From an uncultured Massilia sp. (GTDB lineage Bacteria; Pseudomonadota; Gammaproteobacteria; Burkholderiales; Burkholderiaceae): DNA of 9,862 nt. Made by a program: the position numbers and the translations under genes. Below, piece by piece: positions 1-8,534 of the stretch (the first letter of the stretch is position 1; the number at the start of each line of letters is the position of its first letter). The stretch covers positions 1-9,862 of the forward strand of contig CAMPHU010000175.1 of NCBI GenBank assembly GCA_946886065.1, in the 5' to 3' direction. The notes beneath the pieces are model-generated. The model was not told the DNA's origin and searched no databases. It worked only from the letters and a program-made list of their open reading frames with translations.

Positions 1-914
1 CGCACATGGTCTTCATCGCCGCCGGCATGGGCGGCGGCACCGGCACCGGCGCCGCCCCGATCGTCGCCGAAGTCGCGAAGTCGATGGGCGCCCTGACCGT
101 GGCCGTGGTCTCCAAGCCGTTCTCCTACGAAGGCCAGAAGTGCATGGACGTCGCCGAGTCCGGCCTGGAAGAGCTGACCAAGCACGTGGACTCGCTGATC
201 GTGATCCTGAACGAGAAGCTGGAAGACATCTACGAAGACGAATCGATGCTGGACTGGATGAAGCACGCCGACGACGTGCTGAACAACGCGGTGGCCGGCA
301 TTGCCGAGATCATCAACGTGCCGGGCCACATCAACGTCGACTTCAACGACGTCAAGACCATCATGAGCGAGCAGGGCAAGGCCATGATGGGCACCGCGAC
401 CGCCTCGGGCGTGGACCGCGCGCGCATCGCCGCCGAGCAGGCCGTGGCGTCGCCGCTGCTGGACGGCATCGACCTGTCGGGCGCCAAGGGCGTGCTGGTC
501 AACGTGACCGCAAGCCGCGGCCTGAAGGGTAAGGAAATCAAGGAAGTCATGGCTGCAGTCCGTGCCTTCGCCGCGCCGGACGCCTCGATCGCGCAAGGCA
601 TCGCCTACGACGACGCAATGGGCGACGAGCTGCGCGTGACCGTGGTCGCGACCGGCCTGGGCAAGAACAAGAAGATCCAGCTGGTGCAGCCGCAGCCGAT
701 GCTCAAGACCGGCACCTACAATGCCCCGACCATGGCGGGCGCGGCCTCGGTGTCCGGCGGCATGGCCATGGGCGCGGCCGACACCGCCGTCGGCGGCCTG
801 AAGCAGCCGGCCGTGTGGCGCCGCGAGCAGGCATCGGAGCAGGTGCAGGCGATGCAGCGCAATGGCGTCGAGACCTACGACATTCCGGCCTTCCTGCGCA
901 AGCAGGCCGACTAA
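1..914 (+). CDS. ftsZ: Cell division protein FtsZ, 3' part (5' end outside window)
   Basis: FtsZ is the tubulin-like GTPase that polymerises into the Z ring at midcell and recruits the divisome. About 303 codons are present; roughly the first 95-100 residues lie upstream of the window. The visible part opens at the nucleotide-binding tubulin signature GGGTGTG (bases about 33-53). It then carries the T7-loop catalytic motif NVDFNDV, with the NxDxxD acidic residues needed for GTP hydrolysis across the polymer interface, and the [11 protein letters not shown] strand of the C-terminal domain. A variable linker rich in Gly, Ala and Met (about bases 700-840) leads to the conserved C-terminal peptide [12 protein letters not shown], which binds FtsA and ZipA in relatives. 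The gene is the end of the dcw cluster and is followed directly by a Rho-independent terminator. Identification is secure. The helix around [17 protein letters not shown] reads slightly unlike the FtsZ sequences I remember. Confidence 0.98.
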   Translation, partial: HMVFIAAGMGGGTGTGAAPIVAEVAKSMGALTVAVVSKPFSYEGQKCMDVAESGLEELTKHVDSLIVILNEKLEDIYEDESMLDWMKHADDVLNNAVAGIAEIINVPGHINVDFNDVKTIMSEQGKAMMGTATASGVDRARIAAEQAVASPLLDGIDLSGAKGVLVNVTASRGLKGKEIKEVMAAVRAFAAPDASIAQGIAYDDAMGDELRVTVVATGLGKNKKIQLVQPQPMLKTGTYNAPTMAGAASVSGGMAMGAADTAVGGLKQPAVWRREQASEQVQAMQRNGVETYDIPAFLRKQAD

Positions 915-938
915 GCACCAGTCGGCCGGACTCCTGAA

Positions 939-968
939 GGGGCCAGCGCGAGCTGGCCCTTTTTCTTT
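939..968 (+). terminator. Rho-independent terminator of ftsZ
   Basis: The arms GGGCCAGC (940-947) and GCTGGCCC (952-959) form a perfect 8-bp stem closed by a GCGA loop, a GNRA tetraloop. A run of five T and then CTTT follows. It lies 25 bases after the ftsZ stop, so it should end the division-cluster transcript before the peroxiredoxin gene. Confidence 0.92.
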
Positions 969-1019
969 GGCTTCAAGCGCCAACCTGGGCCGCCCGATGC
1001 AAGGACCTCAGGGATCGGC

Positions 1020-1025
1020 GATAAT
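1020..1025 (+). promoter_or_regulatory. Possible -10 box of the peroxiredoxin gene
   Basis: GATAAT lies in the context GGCGATAATTGCCGG, which resembles the lpxC box context GGCTATAATCGGCGG further along. No good -35 is visible 16-18 bases upstream. A start near 1032 would give a leader of about 27 nt containing the AAGGAG ribosome site. A promoter is expected here because an ftsZ terminator lies just upstream. Confidence 0.45.
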
Positions 1026-1058
1026 TGCCGGATTCTCAAAACACCTCAAGGAGCACAC

Positions 1059-1562
1059 ATGACCATTCAAATCGGCGATCGCCTGCCGGAAGGCACCCTG
1101 TCGGAATTCATCGAGACCGAAACCGCAGGCTGCTCGCTTGGTCCAAACACCTTCCAGGTCCGCGACCTGGTGGCGGGCAAGAAGATCGTGATCTTCGGCC
1201 TGCCGGGCGCCTACACCCCGACCTGCTCGGCCCAGCACGTGCCGGGCTACGTCAAGCACGCCGAGGCCCTGAAGGCCAAGGGCGTGGACGAAATCTGGTG
1301 CATCTCGGTCAACGACGCCTTCGTGATGGGCGCCTGGGGCCGCGACCAGAAAGCCACCGGCATCGTGCGCATGATGGCCGACGGTAACGCCGCCTACTCC
1401 AAGGCCCTGGGCCTGGACGCCGACTTCTCCAAGCACGGCATGGGCACCCGCTCGCAGCGCTACTCGATGCTGGTCGAAGACGGCATCGTCAAGCAGCTGA
1501 ACGTGGAAACGGCCGGCTTCGAAGTCTCGAGCGCCGAGAAGATGCTCGAACAACTGGGCTGA
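1059..1562 (+). CDS. Peroxiredoxin, Prx5/type II (atypical 2-Cys) family
   Basis: This is a 167-residue thiol peroxidase of the AhpC/TSA superfamily, Prx5/type II group. It reduces hydrogen peroxide and alkyl hydroperoxides in the cytoplasm, usually with glutaredoxin or thioredoxin as electron donor. The active-site motif PGAYTPTCS places the peroxidatic cysteine at C56 with the supporting threonine T53, and R131 in GMGTRSQRYS fits the conserved active-site arginine. C81 in the strand EIWCISVNDAF is 25 residues after C56, the spacing of the two redox cysteines in plant type II peroxiredoxins; C25 is a further thiol. The ATG at 1059 is preceded by AAGGAG (1047-1052) at a spacing of 6. It is a single gene bracketed by terminators on both sides. 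A peroxiredoxin at this position next to ftsZ and lpxC is, as I recall, common in Burkholderiales. No fused glutaredoxin domain is present. Confidence 0.95.
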   Translation: MTIQIGDRLPEGTLSEFIETETAGCSLGPNTFQVRDLVAGKKIVIFGLPGAYTPTCSAQHVPGYVKHAEALKAKGVDEIWCISVNDAFVMGAWGRDQKATGIVRMMADGNAAYSKALGLDADFSKHGMGTRSQRYSMLVEDGIVKQLNVETAGFEVSSAEKMLEQLG

Positions 1563-1580
1563 TTCCAGCTCATCCCTGCA

Positions 1581-1604
1581 AACGGCGCCGCGGCGCCGTT
1601 TTTT
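1581..1604 (+). terminator. Rho-independent terminator of the peroxiredoxin gene
   Basis: The inverted repeat AACGGCG...CGCCGTT forms an 8-bp stem (1581-1588 with 1593-1600) around CGCG and runs into six T (1599-1604). It starts 18 bases after the peroxiredoxin stop. Unusually, the next start codon on the same strand (1609) is only 4 bases past the T run. Confidence 0.9.
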
Positions 1605-1608
1605 AGTC

Positions 1609-2058
1609 ATGATCATCAATACCGAAACCCCCGACCAGCCCGAAATCCGGGCCATGCTGGACAAGCTCGACGCCTACCACGCAGAGCTGTACCCGGCCGA
1701 ATCCAACCACCTGCTGGACGTGGACTCGCTGCTGCGCGAGGACGCGCTGTTCCTGGTCGCGCGCGACGTGGGCGGCGCGGCGGTCGGCTGCGCGGCCCTG
1801 GTCAACCGCGGCGGCTACGGCGAGATCAAGCGCATGTACGTGGACGAAGCCACGCGCGGCCGCGGTACCGGCGCCCAGTTGCTGGAACACCTCACCATGT
1901 TCGCGCGCATGTCCGGCCTGCAGGCCCTGATGCTGGAAACCGGCATCCACCAGGCGCCGGCGATCCGCCTTTACGAGCGCGCCGGCTTCGTGCGCCGCGA
2001 GCCCTTCGGCGACTACCAGGCGGATCCCCTGAGCCTGTTCATGGAAAAGCGCCTTTGA
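1609..2058 (+). CDS. GNAT family N-acetyltransferase
   Basis: This 149-residue protein has the single-domain GCN5-related N-acetyltransferase fold, which moves an acetyl group from acetyl-CoA to an amine. The substrate cannot be told from sequence. The strand EIKRMYVDE followed by [15 protein letters not shown] (residues 72-95) is motif A, with the acetyl-CoA pyrophosphate loop R83-GRGTG. Motif B is the stretch [21 protein letters not shown] (about 107-127), with Y122 near the position of the usual general acid. The length is normal for the family. The ATG at 1609 is the first possible start but has no Shine-Dalgarno and sits 4 bases past the peroxiredoxin terminator, so expression may depend on read-through or an unseen promoter. 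Its TGA overlaps the TTG start of the transporter gene, suggesting one transcript for the two. The family call is firm, the function is open. Confidence 0.93.
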   Translation: MIINTETPDQPEIRAMLDKLDAYHAELYPAESNHLLDVDSLLREDALFLVARDVGGAAVGCAALVNRGGYGEIKRMYVDEATRGRGTGAQLLEHLTMFARMSGLQALMLETGIHQAPAIRLYERAGFVRREPFGDYQADPLSLFMEKRL

Positions 2059-2936
2059 AGCATTCGGGCAAGAACCTGTACAGCATCTACGCGATGCTGC
2101 TGGCCGTCTTCATGTTCGCCATGATGGACACGGCCATGAAGCTGCTGTCGGCGCGCTACCCGGCGATGCAGGTGGCGGCCCTCCGCTCGCTCAGCTCGCT
2201 GCCGCTGGTGGCGGCCTATGTGGGCTGGCGCGGCGCCTACGGCGGCATCCTCCAGGTGCGCTGGTCGATGCAGGTGCTGCGCGCGCTGCTCGGCATCCTG
2301 ATGCTGGCCCTGTTCGCCTATGGCCTCAAGAAACTGTCGCTGGCCGAAGCCTATTCGATCTTCTTCATCGCCCCGGCCCTGATCACGGCGCTGTCGGTGC
2401 TGTTCCTCAAGGAGCGCGTCGACCTGGCGCGCTGGGTGGCGATCGGCGTCGGCCTGTGCGGCGTGCTGGTGGTGCTGCGCCCCGACGGCGCGGGCTTCCT
2501 TACCATCGGCGGCGTGGCCATTCTCGGCTCGGCGGCCTGCTACGCGGTATCGGCGGTGACGGCGCGCATCCTGGCGCGCACCGACCGCAGCGAGCACATG
2601 GTGTTCTGGCTGATGCTGATGATGGCCATCGGCGCCAGCGCCATGGCGGCCCCGGACTGGGTCGGCATGCGCACGGCCGACATACCGCTGCTGTGCGGCC
2701 TGGCGGTGACGGGCTTCATCGGCCAGCTGGCGATCACCGAAGCCTTCACCAAGGGCGAGGCTTCGAGCGTCGCGCCTTTCGAGTATTCGGCCCTGGCCTG
2801 GGGCGTCGGCCTGGACTGGCTGCTGTGGAAAGCGCTGCCCGACGGCTACACCTTGCTGGGTGCGGCGATCATCATCGGCAGCGGTTTGTATCTGATTCGC
2901 CACGAAAAACAGCACGTCGAATCCGAGCACCCCTGA
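2055..2936 (+). CDS. EamA/DMT family membrane transporter
   Basis: A 293-residue inner-membrane protein of the drug/metabolite transporter superfamily, with two EamA repeats and about ten hydrophobic segments. The first repeat covers roughly residues 10-142 and ends with the typical stretch [20 protein letters not shown] and the charged FLKERVD loop. The second covers about 150-282, with [20 protein letters not shown] near its end. The C-terminal tail is short and charged. The substrate is not predictable; relatives export amino acids, metabolites or drugs, or import S-adenosylmethionine. The start chosen is TTG at 2055, which overlaps the GNAT stop as TTGA, the usual layout for translational coupling, with a purine-rich GGAAAAG (2043-2049) upstream. 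An in-frame ATG at 2094 would remove 13 residues but begins directly inside the first membrane segment, so it is less likely. lpxC begins 50 bases further on. Confidence 0.92.
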   Translation: MKHSGKNLYSIYAMLLAVFMFAMMDTAMKLLSARYPAMQVAALRSLSSLPLVAAYVGWRGAYGGILQVRWSMQVLRALLGILMLALFAYGLKKLSLAEAYSIFFIAPALITALSVLFLKERVDLARWVAIGVGLCGVLVVLRPDGAGFLTIGGVAILGSAACYAVSAVTARILARTDRSEHMVFWLMLMMAIGASAMAAPDWVGMRTADIPLLCGLAVTGFIGQLAITEAFTKGEASSVAPFEYSALAWGVGLDWLLWKALPDGYTLLGAAIIIGSGLYLIRHEKQHVESEHP

Positions 2937-2974
2937 GGAGCAGGGCGCCGCCGGCAAGGCTGGAAGAGCCGGGC

Positions 2975-2980
2975 TATAAT
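2975..2980 (+). promoter_or_regulatory. -10 box of the lpxC promoter
   Basis: This is a perfect sigma-70 TATAAT in the context GGGCTATAATCGGCGG, with only 6 bases between the box and the lpxC ATG. The usual start site, 6-8 bases downstream, falls at or next to A2987, the first base of the ATG. The expected -35 position (about 2951-2957) shows only a poor match. lpxC may also be read from the upstream transporter transcript, since no terminator separates them. Confidence 0.6.
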
Positions 2981-2986
2981 CGGCGG

Positions 2987-3922
2987 ATGCTGAAACAACG
3001 AACCATCAAAGAACTCGTCCGCACCACCGGCGTCGGCCTGCACTCGGGCCGCAAGGTGGAGCTGACCCTGCGCCCGGCGGCCGCCGACACCGGCATCGTG
3101 TTCCGCCGCGTGGACTTCGACCCCATCGTCGAGATCCCCAGCAGCGCCGAGGTCGTGGGCGACACCCGCATGGCCTCGGTCCTGATCAAGGACGACGCCC
3201 GCGTCTCCACCGTCGAGCACATCATGTCGGCCTGCGCCGGCCTGGGCATCGACAACCTCTACATCGACGTCACGGCCGAGGAAATCCCGATCATGGACGG
3301 CTCGGCCTCGTCCTTCGTCTATCTGCTGCAGCAGTCGGGCGTGGAAGAGCAGGACGCGCCGCGCAAGTTCATCCGCGTGCTGAAGGACGTGGAAGTGCGC
3401 CAGGGCAGCGGCGCGAACGAGAAATGGGCGCGCCTGTCGCCCTTCGACGGCTACAAGCTGGACTTCTTCATCGAATTCAACCACCCGGCGGTGGACGGCA
3501 CCACGCAGCGCGCCGTGGTGGACTTCGGCGACATCACCTATGTGCGCGACGTGGCGCGCGCCCGCACCTTCGGCTTCATGCAGGACGTGGAAAGCCTGCG
3601 CGGCATGGGCCTGGCGCGCGGCGGCTCGCTCGAGAACGCGATCGTGATGGACGAGTACCGCATCCTGAATGCGGACGGACTGCGCTACGACGACGAGTTC
3701 GTGCGCCACAAGATCCTGGATGCGATCGGCGACCTGTACCTGGTGGGGCATCCGCTGCTGGCCAGCTATACGGCCCACAAGTCGGGGCATGCGCTCAACA
3801 ACGACCTGCTGCGGGCACTGCTGGCGCAGCCGGATGCGTATGAGATCGTGAGCTTCGACTCGCTGGCGACGGCGCCGGCTTCCTACGTCAGGATGATGTC
3901 GAGGGAGTGGGCGCAGAGCTGA
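2987..3922 (+). CDS. lpxC: UDP-3-O-acyl-N-acetylglucosamine deacetylase LpxC
   Basis: LpxC is the zinc-dependent cytoplasmic enzyme that removes the N-acetyl group of UDP-3-O-acyl-GlcNAc, the first committed and main controlled step of lipid A synthesis. The 311 residues compare with 305 in E. coli. Zinc ligands are H78 (in [18 protein letters not shown]), H241 and D245 (in [16 protein letters not shown]). E77 is the general base and H268 (in HKSGHALNN) the second catalytic acid/base. The signature FRRVD and the [10 protein letters not shown] turn are intact. The start at 2987 is well fixed: [21 protein letters not shown] aligns residue for residue with the E. coli N-terminus. There is no Shine-Dalgarno, and a TATAAT box ends 6 bases before the ATG. 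In E. coli the enzyme is controlled by FtsH proteolysis through its C-terminus; the tail here (REWAQS) differs. The gene is convergent with dciA. Confidence 0.98.
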   Translation: MLKQRTIKELVRTTGVGLHSGRKVELTLRPAAADTGIVFRRVDFDPIVEIPSSAEVVGDTRMASVLIKDDARVSTVEHIMSACAGLGIDNLYIDVTAEEIPIMDGSASSFVYLLQQSGVEEQDAPRKFIRVLKDVEVRQGSGANEKWARLSPFDGYKLDFFIEFNHPAVDGTTQRAVVDFGDITYVRDVARARTFGFMQDVESLRGMGLARGGSLENAIVMDEYRILNADGLRYDDEFVRHKILDAIGDLYLVGHPLLASYTAHKSGHALNNDLLRALLAQPDAYEIVSFDSLATAPASYVRMMSREWAQS

Positions 3923-3935
3923 AGGCTGCTCTGGC

Positions 3936-3969
3936 AAACCTGGGTCCCCCTTGGCGGGGACCCAGGTTT
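3936..3969. terminator. Bidirectional hairpin terminator between lpxC and dciA
   Basis: The arms AAACCTGGGTCCCC (3936-3949) and GGGGACCCAGGTTT (3956-3969) make a perfect 14-bp stem with a 6-base loop. Because the arms begin with AAA and end with TTT, each strand offers a short U tract. It sits 13 bases after the lpxC stop and 15 bases past the end of the convergent dciA, so it probably serves both genes. Confidence 0.85.
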
Positions 3970-3984
3970 ACTCAGCACACCCGC

Positions 3985-4485
3985 TTAACCTCTGCGCTTG
4001 GCCGCCAGCGCCCTCAGCGCCGCCACCAGCTCCTTGTTTTGCGTCGTTTCCGGCAAGGACTCCGCCAGCTCCTCGAAAGCCTGCACCGCCGTCGGCGGCA
4101 GCTCCAGGTTGCGCATCTGCGGCTTCTCATCCACCGCCCGCGTCATCTGCACCTTCAGCCGGATCGATTCCACCCCCCAGCCGCGCTGCTGAAGCGTCGC
4201 CTGCAGCTTGGGCAGCATCTGCTTGAGCCTTGCCGCCAGCGCCGAACTGGGCACGGCCAGCACCAGCACCGTCTCCTGGAAGGAAATCACGTCGCAGCCG
4301 TTGAACATGGCCGGCAGCGCCGCATGGCAGTCGGCCTGCAGGCGGGCCATGCGGCTCGCAGCGGGCAGCAGGCTGGCCATGCGGTCGTTGCCGCGAAGAA
4401 AATCTGTCGCGACAAACGAGGTTTGGCGGTTCCTGGTACCGAAAATGTGGAACGGACGCTGCTTGGAAGGAGGGGCGGACTGCAT
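3985..4485 (-). CDS. dciA: DciA-type (DUF721) replicative helicase loader
   Basis: A 166-residue protein with a DUF721/DciA domain at about residues 25-113. DciA is the ancestral bacterial protein that binds the replicative helicase DnaB and helps load it at the origin, in bacteria lacking DnaC/DnaI-type loaders. The domain shows the usual pattern: a helix with conserved leucines (FLRGNDRMASLLPAASRMAR), the strand pair DVISFQETVLVLAVPSSALA, a long LKQMLPKLQATLQQ helix and the closing strand IRLKVQ. The charged tail (about 114-166) looks disordered apart from a last helix. The ATG at 4485 has no clear Shine-Dalgarno. It is convergent with lpxC and divergent from secA; a DUF721 gene between lpxC and secA is also found in Pseudomonas, which supports the call. 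Sequence conservation in this family is low, so the name rests on fold pattern plus context. Confidence 0.82.
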   Translation of the reverse strand: MQSAPPSKQRPFHIFGTRNRQTSFVATDFLRGNDRMASLLPAASRMARLQADCHAALPAMFNGCDVISFQETVLVLAVPSSALAARLKQMLPKLQATLQQRGWGVESIRLKVQMTRAVDEKPQMRNLELPPTAVQAFEELAESLPETTQNKELVAALRALAAKRRG

Positions 4486-4637
4486 GCCCGCAACATACCA
4501 CAGCGGGGGCGGTTTGCAATGCCAGCCTAATAACGAGTGCTATTTGATAACATTCTTCCGTGCATGACTCTTGTTATCCTGCCCAAGATCCCCAAGTGTG
4601 GCCGGATCGCATGATAAAATCAGTAGCTTTTTGCCAT

Positions 4638-4643
4638 AGGCGG
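4638..4643 (+). promoter_or_regulatory. Shine-Dalgarno of the putative secA leader peptide
   Basis: AGGCGG matches AGGAGG at five of six positions and lies 6 bases before the ATG at 4650. It is a better ribosome site than anything upstream of the secA ATG itself, where the preceding bases read TTTAGAACACAGC. Confidence 0.45.
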
Positions 4644-4649
4644 TCTTCG

Positions 4650-4703
4650 ATGCTTATCTATCTGATATCATCCCTGGCTCTTTTTTGCGGCGTAATTATT
4701 TAG
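4650..4703 (+). CDS. Putative hydrophobic leader peptide upstream of secA (17 aa)
   Basis: A 17-codon reading frame encodes [17 protein letters not shown], an almost wholly hydrophobic peptide like the core of a signal peptide or membrane anchor. It starts at an ATG with a well-placed AGGCGG ribosome site and ends in TAG at 4701-4703, 8 bases before the secA ATG. The frame is open further up: an in-frame ATG at 4611 would add 13 residues, including K, H and two R, giving a 30-residue peptide with the basic front and hydrophobic core of a signal sequence. It matches no leader I recognise and has no SecM-like arrest motif. Its position suggests translational coupling to secA. It is not certain to be translated: AT-rich intergenic DNA often encodes hydrophobic residues by chance, and a promoter at 4663-4671 would exclude it from the mRNA. 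Confidence 0.35.
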   Translation: MLIYLISSLALFCGVII

Positions 4704-4711
4704 AACACAGC

Positions 4712-7495
<2,784 letters not shown>

Positions 7496-7515
7496 ACGCT
7501 GCTCGTTTCATGTAG

Positions 7516-7549
7516 AAACGGCCGGAGTGATCCGGCCGTTTTTGTTTTT
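7516..7549 (+). terminator. Rho-independent terminator of secA
   Basis: The arms AAACGGCCGGA (7516-7526) and TCCGGCCGTTT (7531-7541) form a perfect 11-bp stem with a GTGA loop, then TTGTTTTT. On the opposite strand the same stem is followed only by TTTC, so it may weakly stop transcripts of the convergent Dabb gene too. A second small hairpin (GGTGGT at 7550-7555 with ACCACC at 7566-7571) follows but has no T run. Confidence 0.93.
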
Positions 7550-7577
7550 GGTGGTATGCCAGCACACCACCACCGCC

Positions 7578-7898
7578 TCACCGCGCCCAATAATCCACCA
7601 CCAGCGACTTCTCCAGGCATCCCCCCAAGGTCCCCACGAAGCGCTGGTGCTCCGGATGCACCAGGTAAGCATCCCGATCCTCCACCGTCGCGAACGACAG
7701 CGTGAAGCAATGCGAAAACCCATCGTTCAGCCCCTCCGGACTGACGTTGGTTCCCCATTCGAACCCGGCCACGCCGGGAATGGCCTCTTCGAGGCTTTCG
7801 AAGTCGGAAACGATCGCGTCGACCTGGTCGGCGGAAGCGCCGTCCTTGAACGAGAACAGGACGACGTGACGCAAGGAAGTAGAGGCATTCGTGCTCAT
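7578..7898 (-). CDS. Dabb-domain (stress-responsive A/B barrel) protein
   Basis: A 106-residue protein made of one Dabb domain, a dimeric alpha+beta ferredoxin-like barrel seen in plant stress proteins and in many uncharacterised bacterial proteins. The opening strand LRHVVLFSFKDG carries the conserved His (H11). A helix follows (SADQVDAIVSDFESLEEAIPG), then the strand FEWGTNVSPEGLNDGFSHCF. The hallmark YLVHPEHQRFV (residues 78-88), with H81 and H84, closes the domain before a final VVDYW strand. No signal peptide is present, so it is probably cytoplasmic. Its biochemical role is unknown; relatives include ring-cyclising enzymes and monooxygenase-like folds, but no catalytic call is justified. 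The gene lies 75 bases after the DUF1311 gene on the same strand with no terminator between, so the two may be co-transcribed. The Shine-Dalgarno is weak. Confidence 0.9.
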   Translation of the reverse strand: MSTNASTSLRHVVLFSFKDGASADQVDAIVSDFESLEEAIPGVAGFEWGTNVSPEGLNDGFSHCFTLSFATVEDRDAYLVHPEHQRFVGTLGGCLEKSLVVDYWAR

Positions 7899-7973
7899 GG
7901 CAGGTCCGATGAAAAGTTCAGATCGTGCATGGTAGCGCCGCCGGCAGTCTCGCCGCGCACGTTCGGAAAGCCG

Positions 7974-8462
7974 CTATTGCTCCGGAGCCCGGGGCGGCGC
8001 GAAGGCGCGCTTCGGCAAGCGGAAGCCGTCCCGGCCGTAGAACTCGTCCTTGAAGAGGACACATCCATTGCACGGCTGCACCTGCTCGAGAGCGGCGATG
8101 CGCTGCTCGGCCAGCACGATGAGGCAGAGCTTGAGCGAGTAGGGGCGGGCGCTCCCTCCCTTGAGTCCTTCGCTGTCGAACGCACACTGGGCATCGCGGA
8201 AAGCAAGCCAGGCGCGCTGGGCCTTCTGCAGGGGCCGGGGTTCGGCAAGCGCCTTCATCAGCGCCTGGTAGACCAGGTTCAGGCGCGCATCCGACTCCTG
8301 CAACTCGCGATGGATGCACTGGCTCATGTCCAGCATGGTGCCGTGATCACACAGGCTTCGCTTTTCCGACGCGATATCGCCCGGCGCCTCGCCGGTCTTG
8401 CCGAAAGCGGGTTGCCACAGGCAGAGCAAAAGAAGACAAGGCAAGATCAGTCGTGTATGCAT
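7974..8462 (-). CDS. Secreted DUF1311/LprI-like protein with Cys-rich tail
   Basis: A 162-residue exported protein. Residues 1-21 (MHTRLILPCLLLLCLWQPAFG) form a signal peptide with likely cleavage after AFG; there is no convincing lipobox. The mature part resembles DUF1311/LprI-N domains: a Cys-containing helix MSQCIHRELQESDARLNLVY, then LQKAQRAWLAFRDAQCAFDSEG and a third helix with KLCLIVLAEQRIAALE. Members of this group include the mycobacterial lysozyme inhibitor LprI; most are uncharacterised. The mature protein has six cysteines (C38, C49, C93, C113, C131, C134), fitting periplasmic disulfides. The last two form CNGC in a tail of about 30 residues beyond the usual domain, ending in a Pro/Arg-rich stretch. 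The ATG at 8462 is preferred over a TTG at 8471, which would add three residues ahead of the signal peptide. A terminator-like hairpin ends just upstream. Confidence 0.82.
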   Translation of the reverse strand: MHTRLILPCLLLLCLWQPAFGKTGEAPGDIASEKRSLCDHGTMLDMSQCIHRELQESDARLNLVYQALMKALAEPRPLQKAQRAWLAFRDAQCAFDSEGLKGGSARPYSLKLCLIVLAEQRIAALEQVQPCNGCVLFKDEFYGRDGFRLPKRAFAPPRAPEQ

Positions 8463-8472
8463 GGCGGACAAT

Positions 8473-8503
8473 AAAAAGGCCGCGGCCCAAGCGGGAACGC
8501 GGC
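8473..8503 (-). terminator. Terminator of the DUF6404-like gene
   Basis: Read on the - strand, GCCGCG pairs with CGCGGC (8503-8498 with 8484-8479). An inner CCC/GGG pairing around a GCTT loop is separated by a small bulge. The stem is followed by C and then TTTTT (8477-8473). It lies about 30 bases after the upstream gene's stop and 10 bases before the DUF1311 ATG. Confidence 0.75.
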
Positions 8504-8534
8504 AAAGGGGAAACGGGGAGGGGCAAGGAGACCG

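Larger units (their letters stand above)
4486..4711. promoter_or_regulatory. AT-rich divergent regulatory region dciA / secA
   Basis: These 226 bases are clearly more AT-rich than the flanking genes. On the + strand three extended -10 motifs are visible: TGTTATCCT (4572-4580), TGATAAAAT (4612-4620) and TGATATCAT (4663-4671). The second is the best match. TTGATA (4544-4549) and TTGCCA (4631-4636) look like -35 boxes but are not well spaced to any of them. The - strand has TATTAG (4532-4527) as a weak -10 for dciA. The choice of + strand promoter decides whether the short reading frame at 4650-4703 is part of the secA mRNA. Confidence 0.5.

Noticed and set aside
2456..2986. Upstream extension of the lpxC frame into the transporter gene
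   Set aside because: The extra 177 codons are an out-of-frame reading of the transporter gene. LpxC homology starts exactly at 2987.
2846..3937. Long antisense frame over lpxC and others over the transporter (2013-2957)
   Set aside because: Same codon-bias shadow: repetitive Arg/His/Gln-rich translations with no recognisable family, over well-conserved sense genes.
4564..4614. 16-codon frame MTLVILPKIPKCGRIA upstream of the secA leader frame
   Set aside because: It has no Shine-Dalgarno, ends nearly 100 bases before secA and has no notable composition. Probably chance.
4685..4711. TTG at 4685 as an earlier secA start
   Set aside because: It would add 9 residues not seen in other SecA proteins and has no ribosome site; ATG 4712 matches the family N-terminus.
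4486..4711. A SecM homolog upstream of secA
   Set aside because: No frame encodes a SecM-length protein or its arrest motif; only the short hydrophobic frame reported separately is present.
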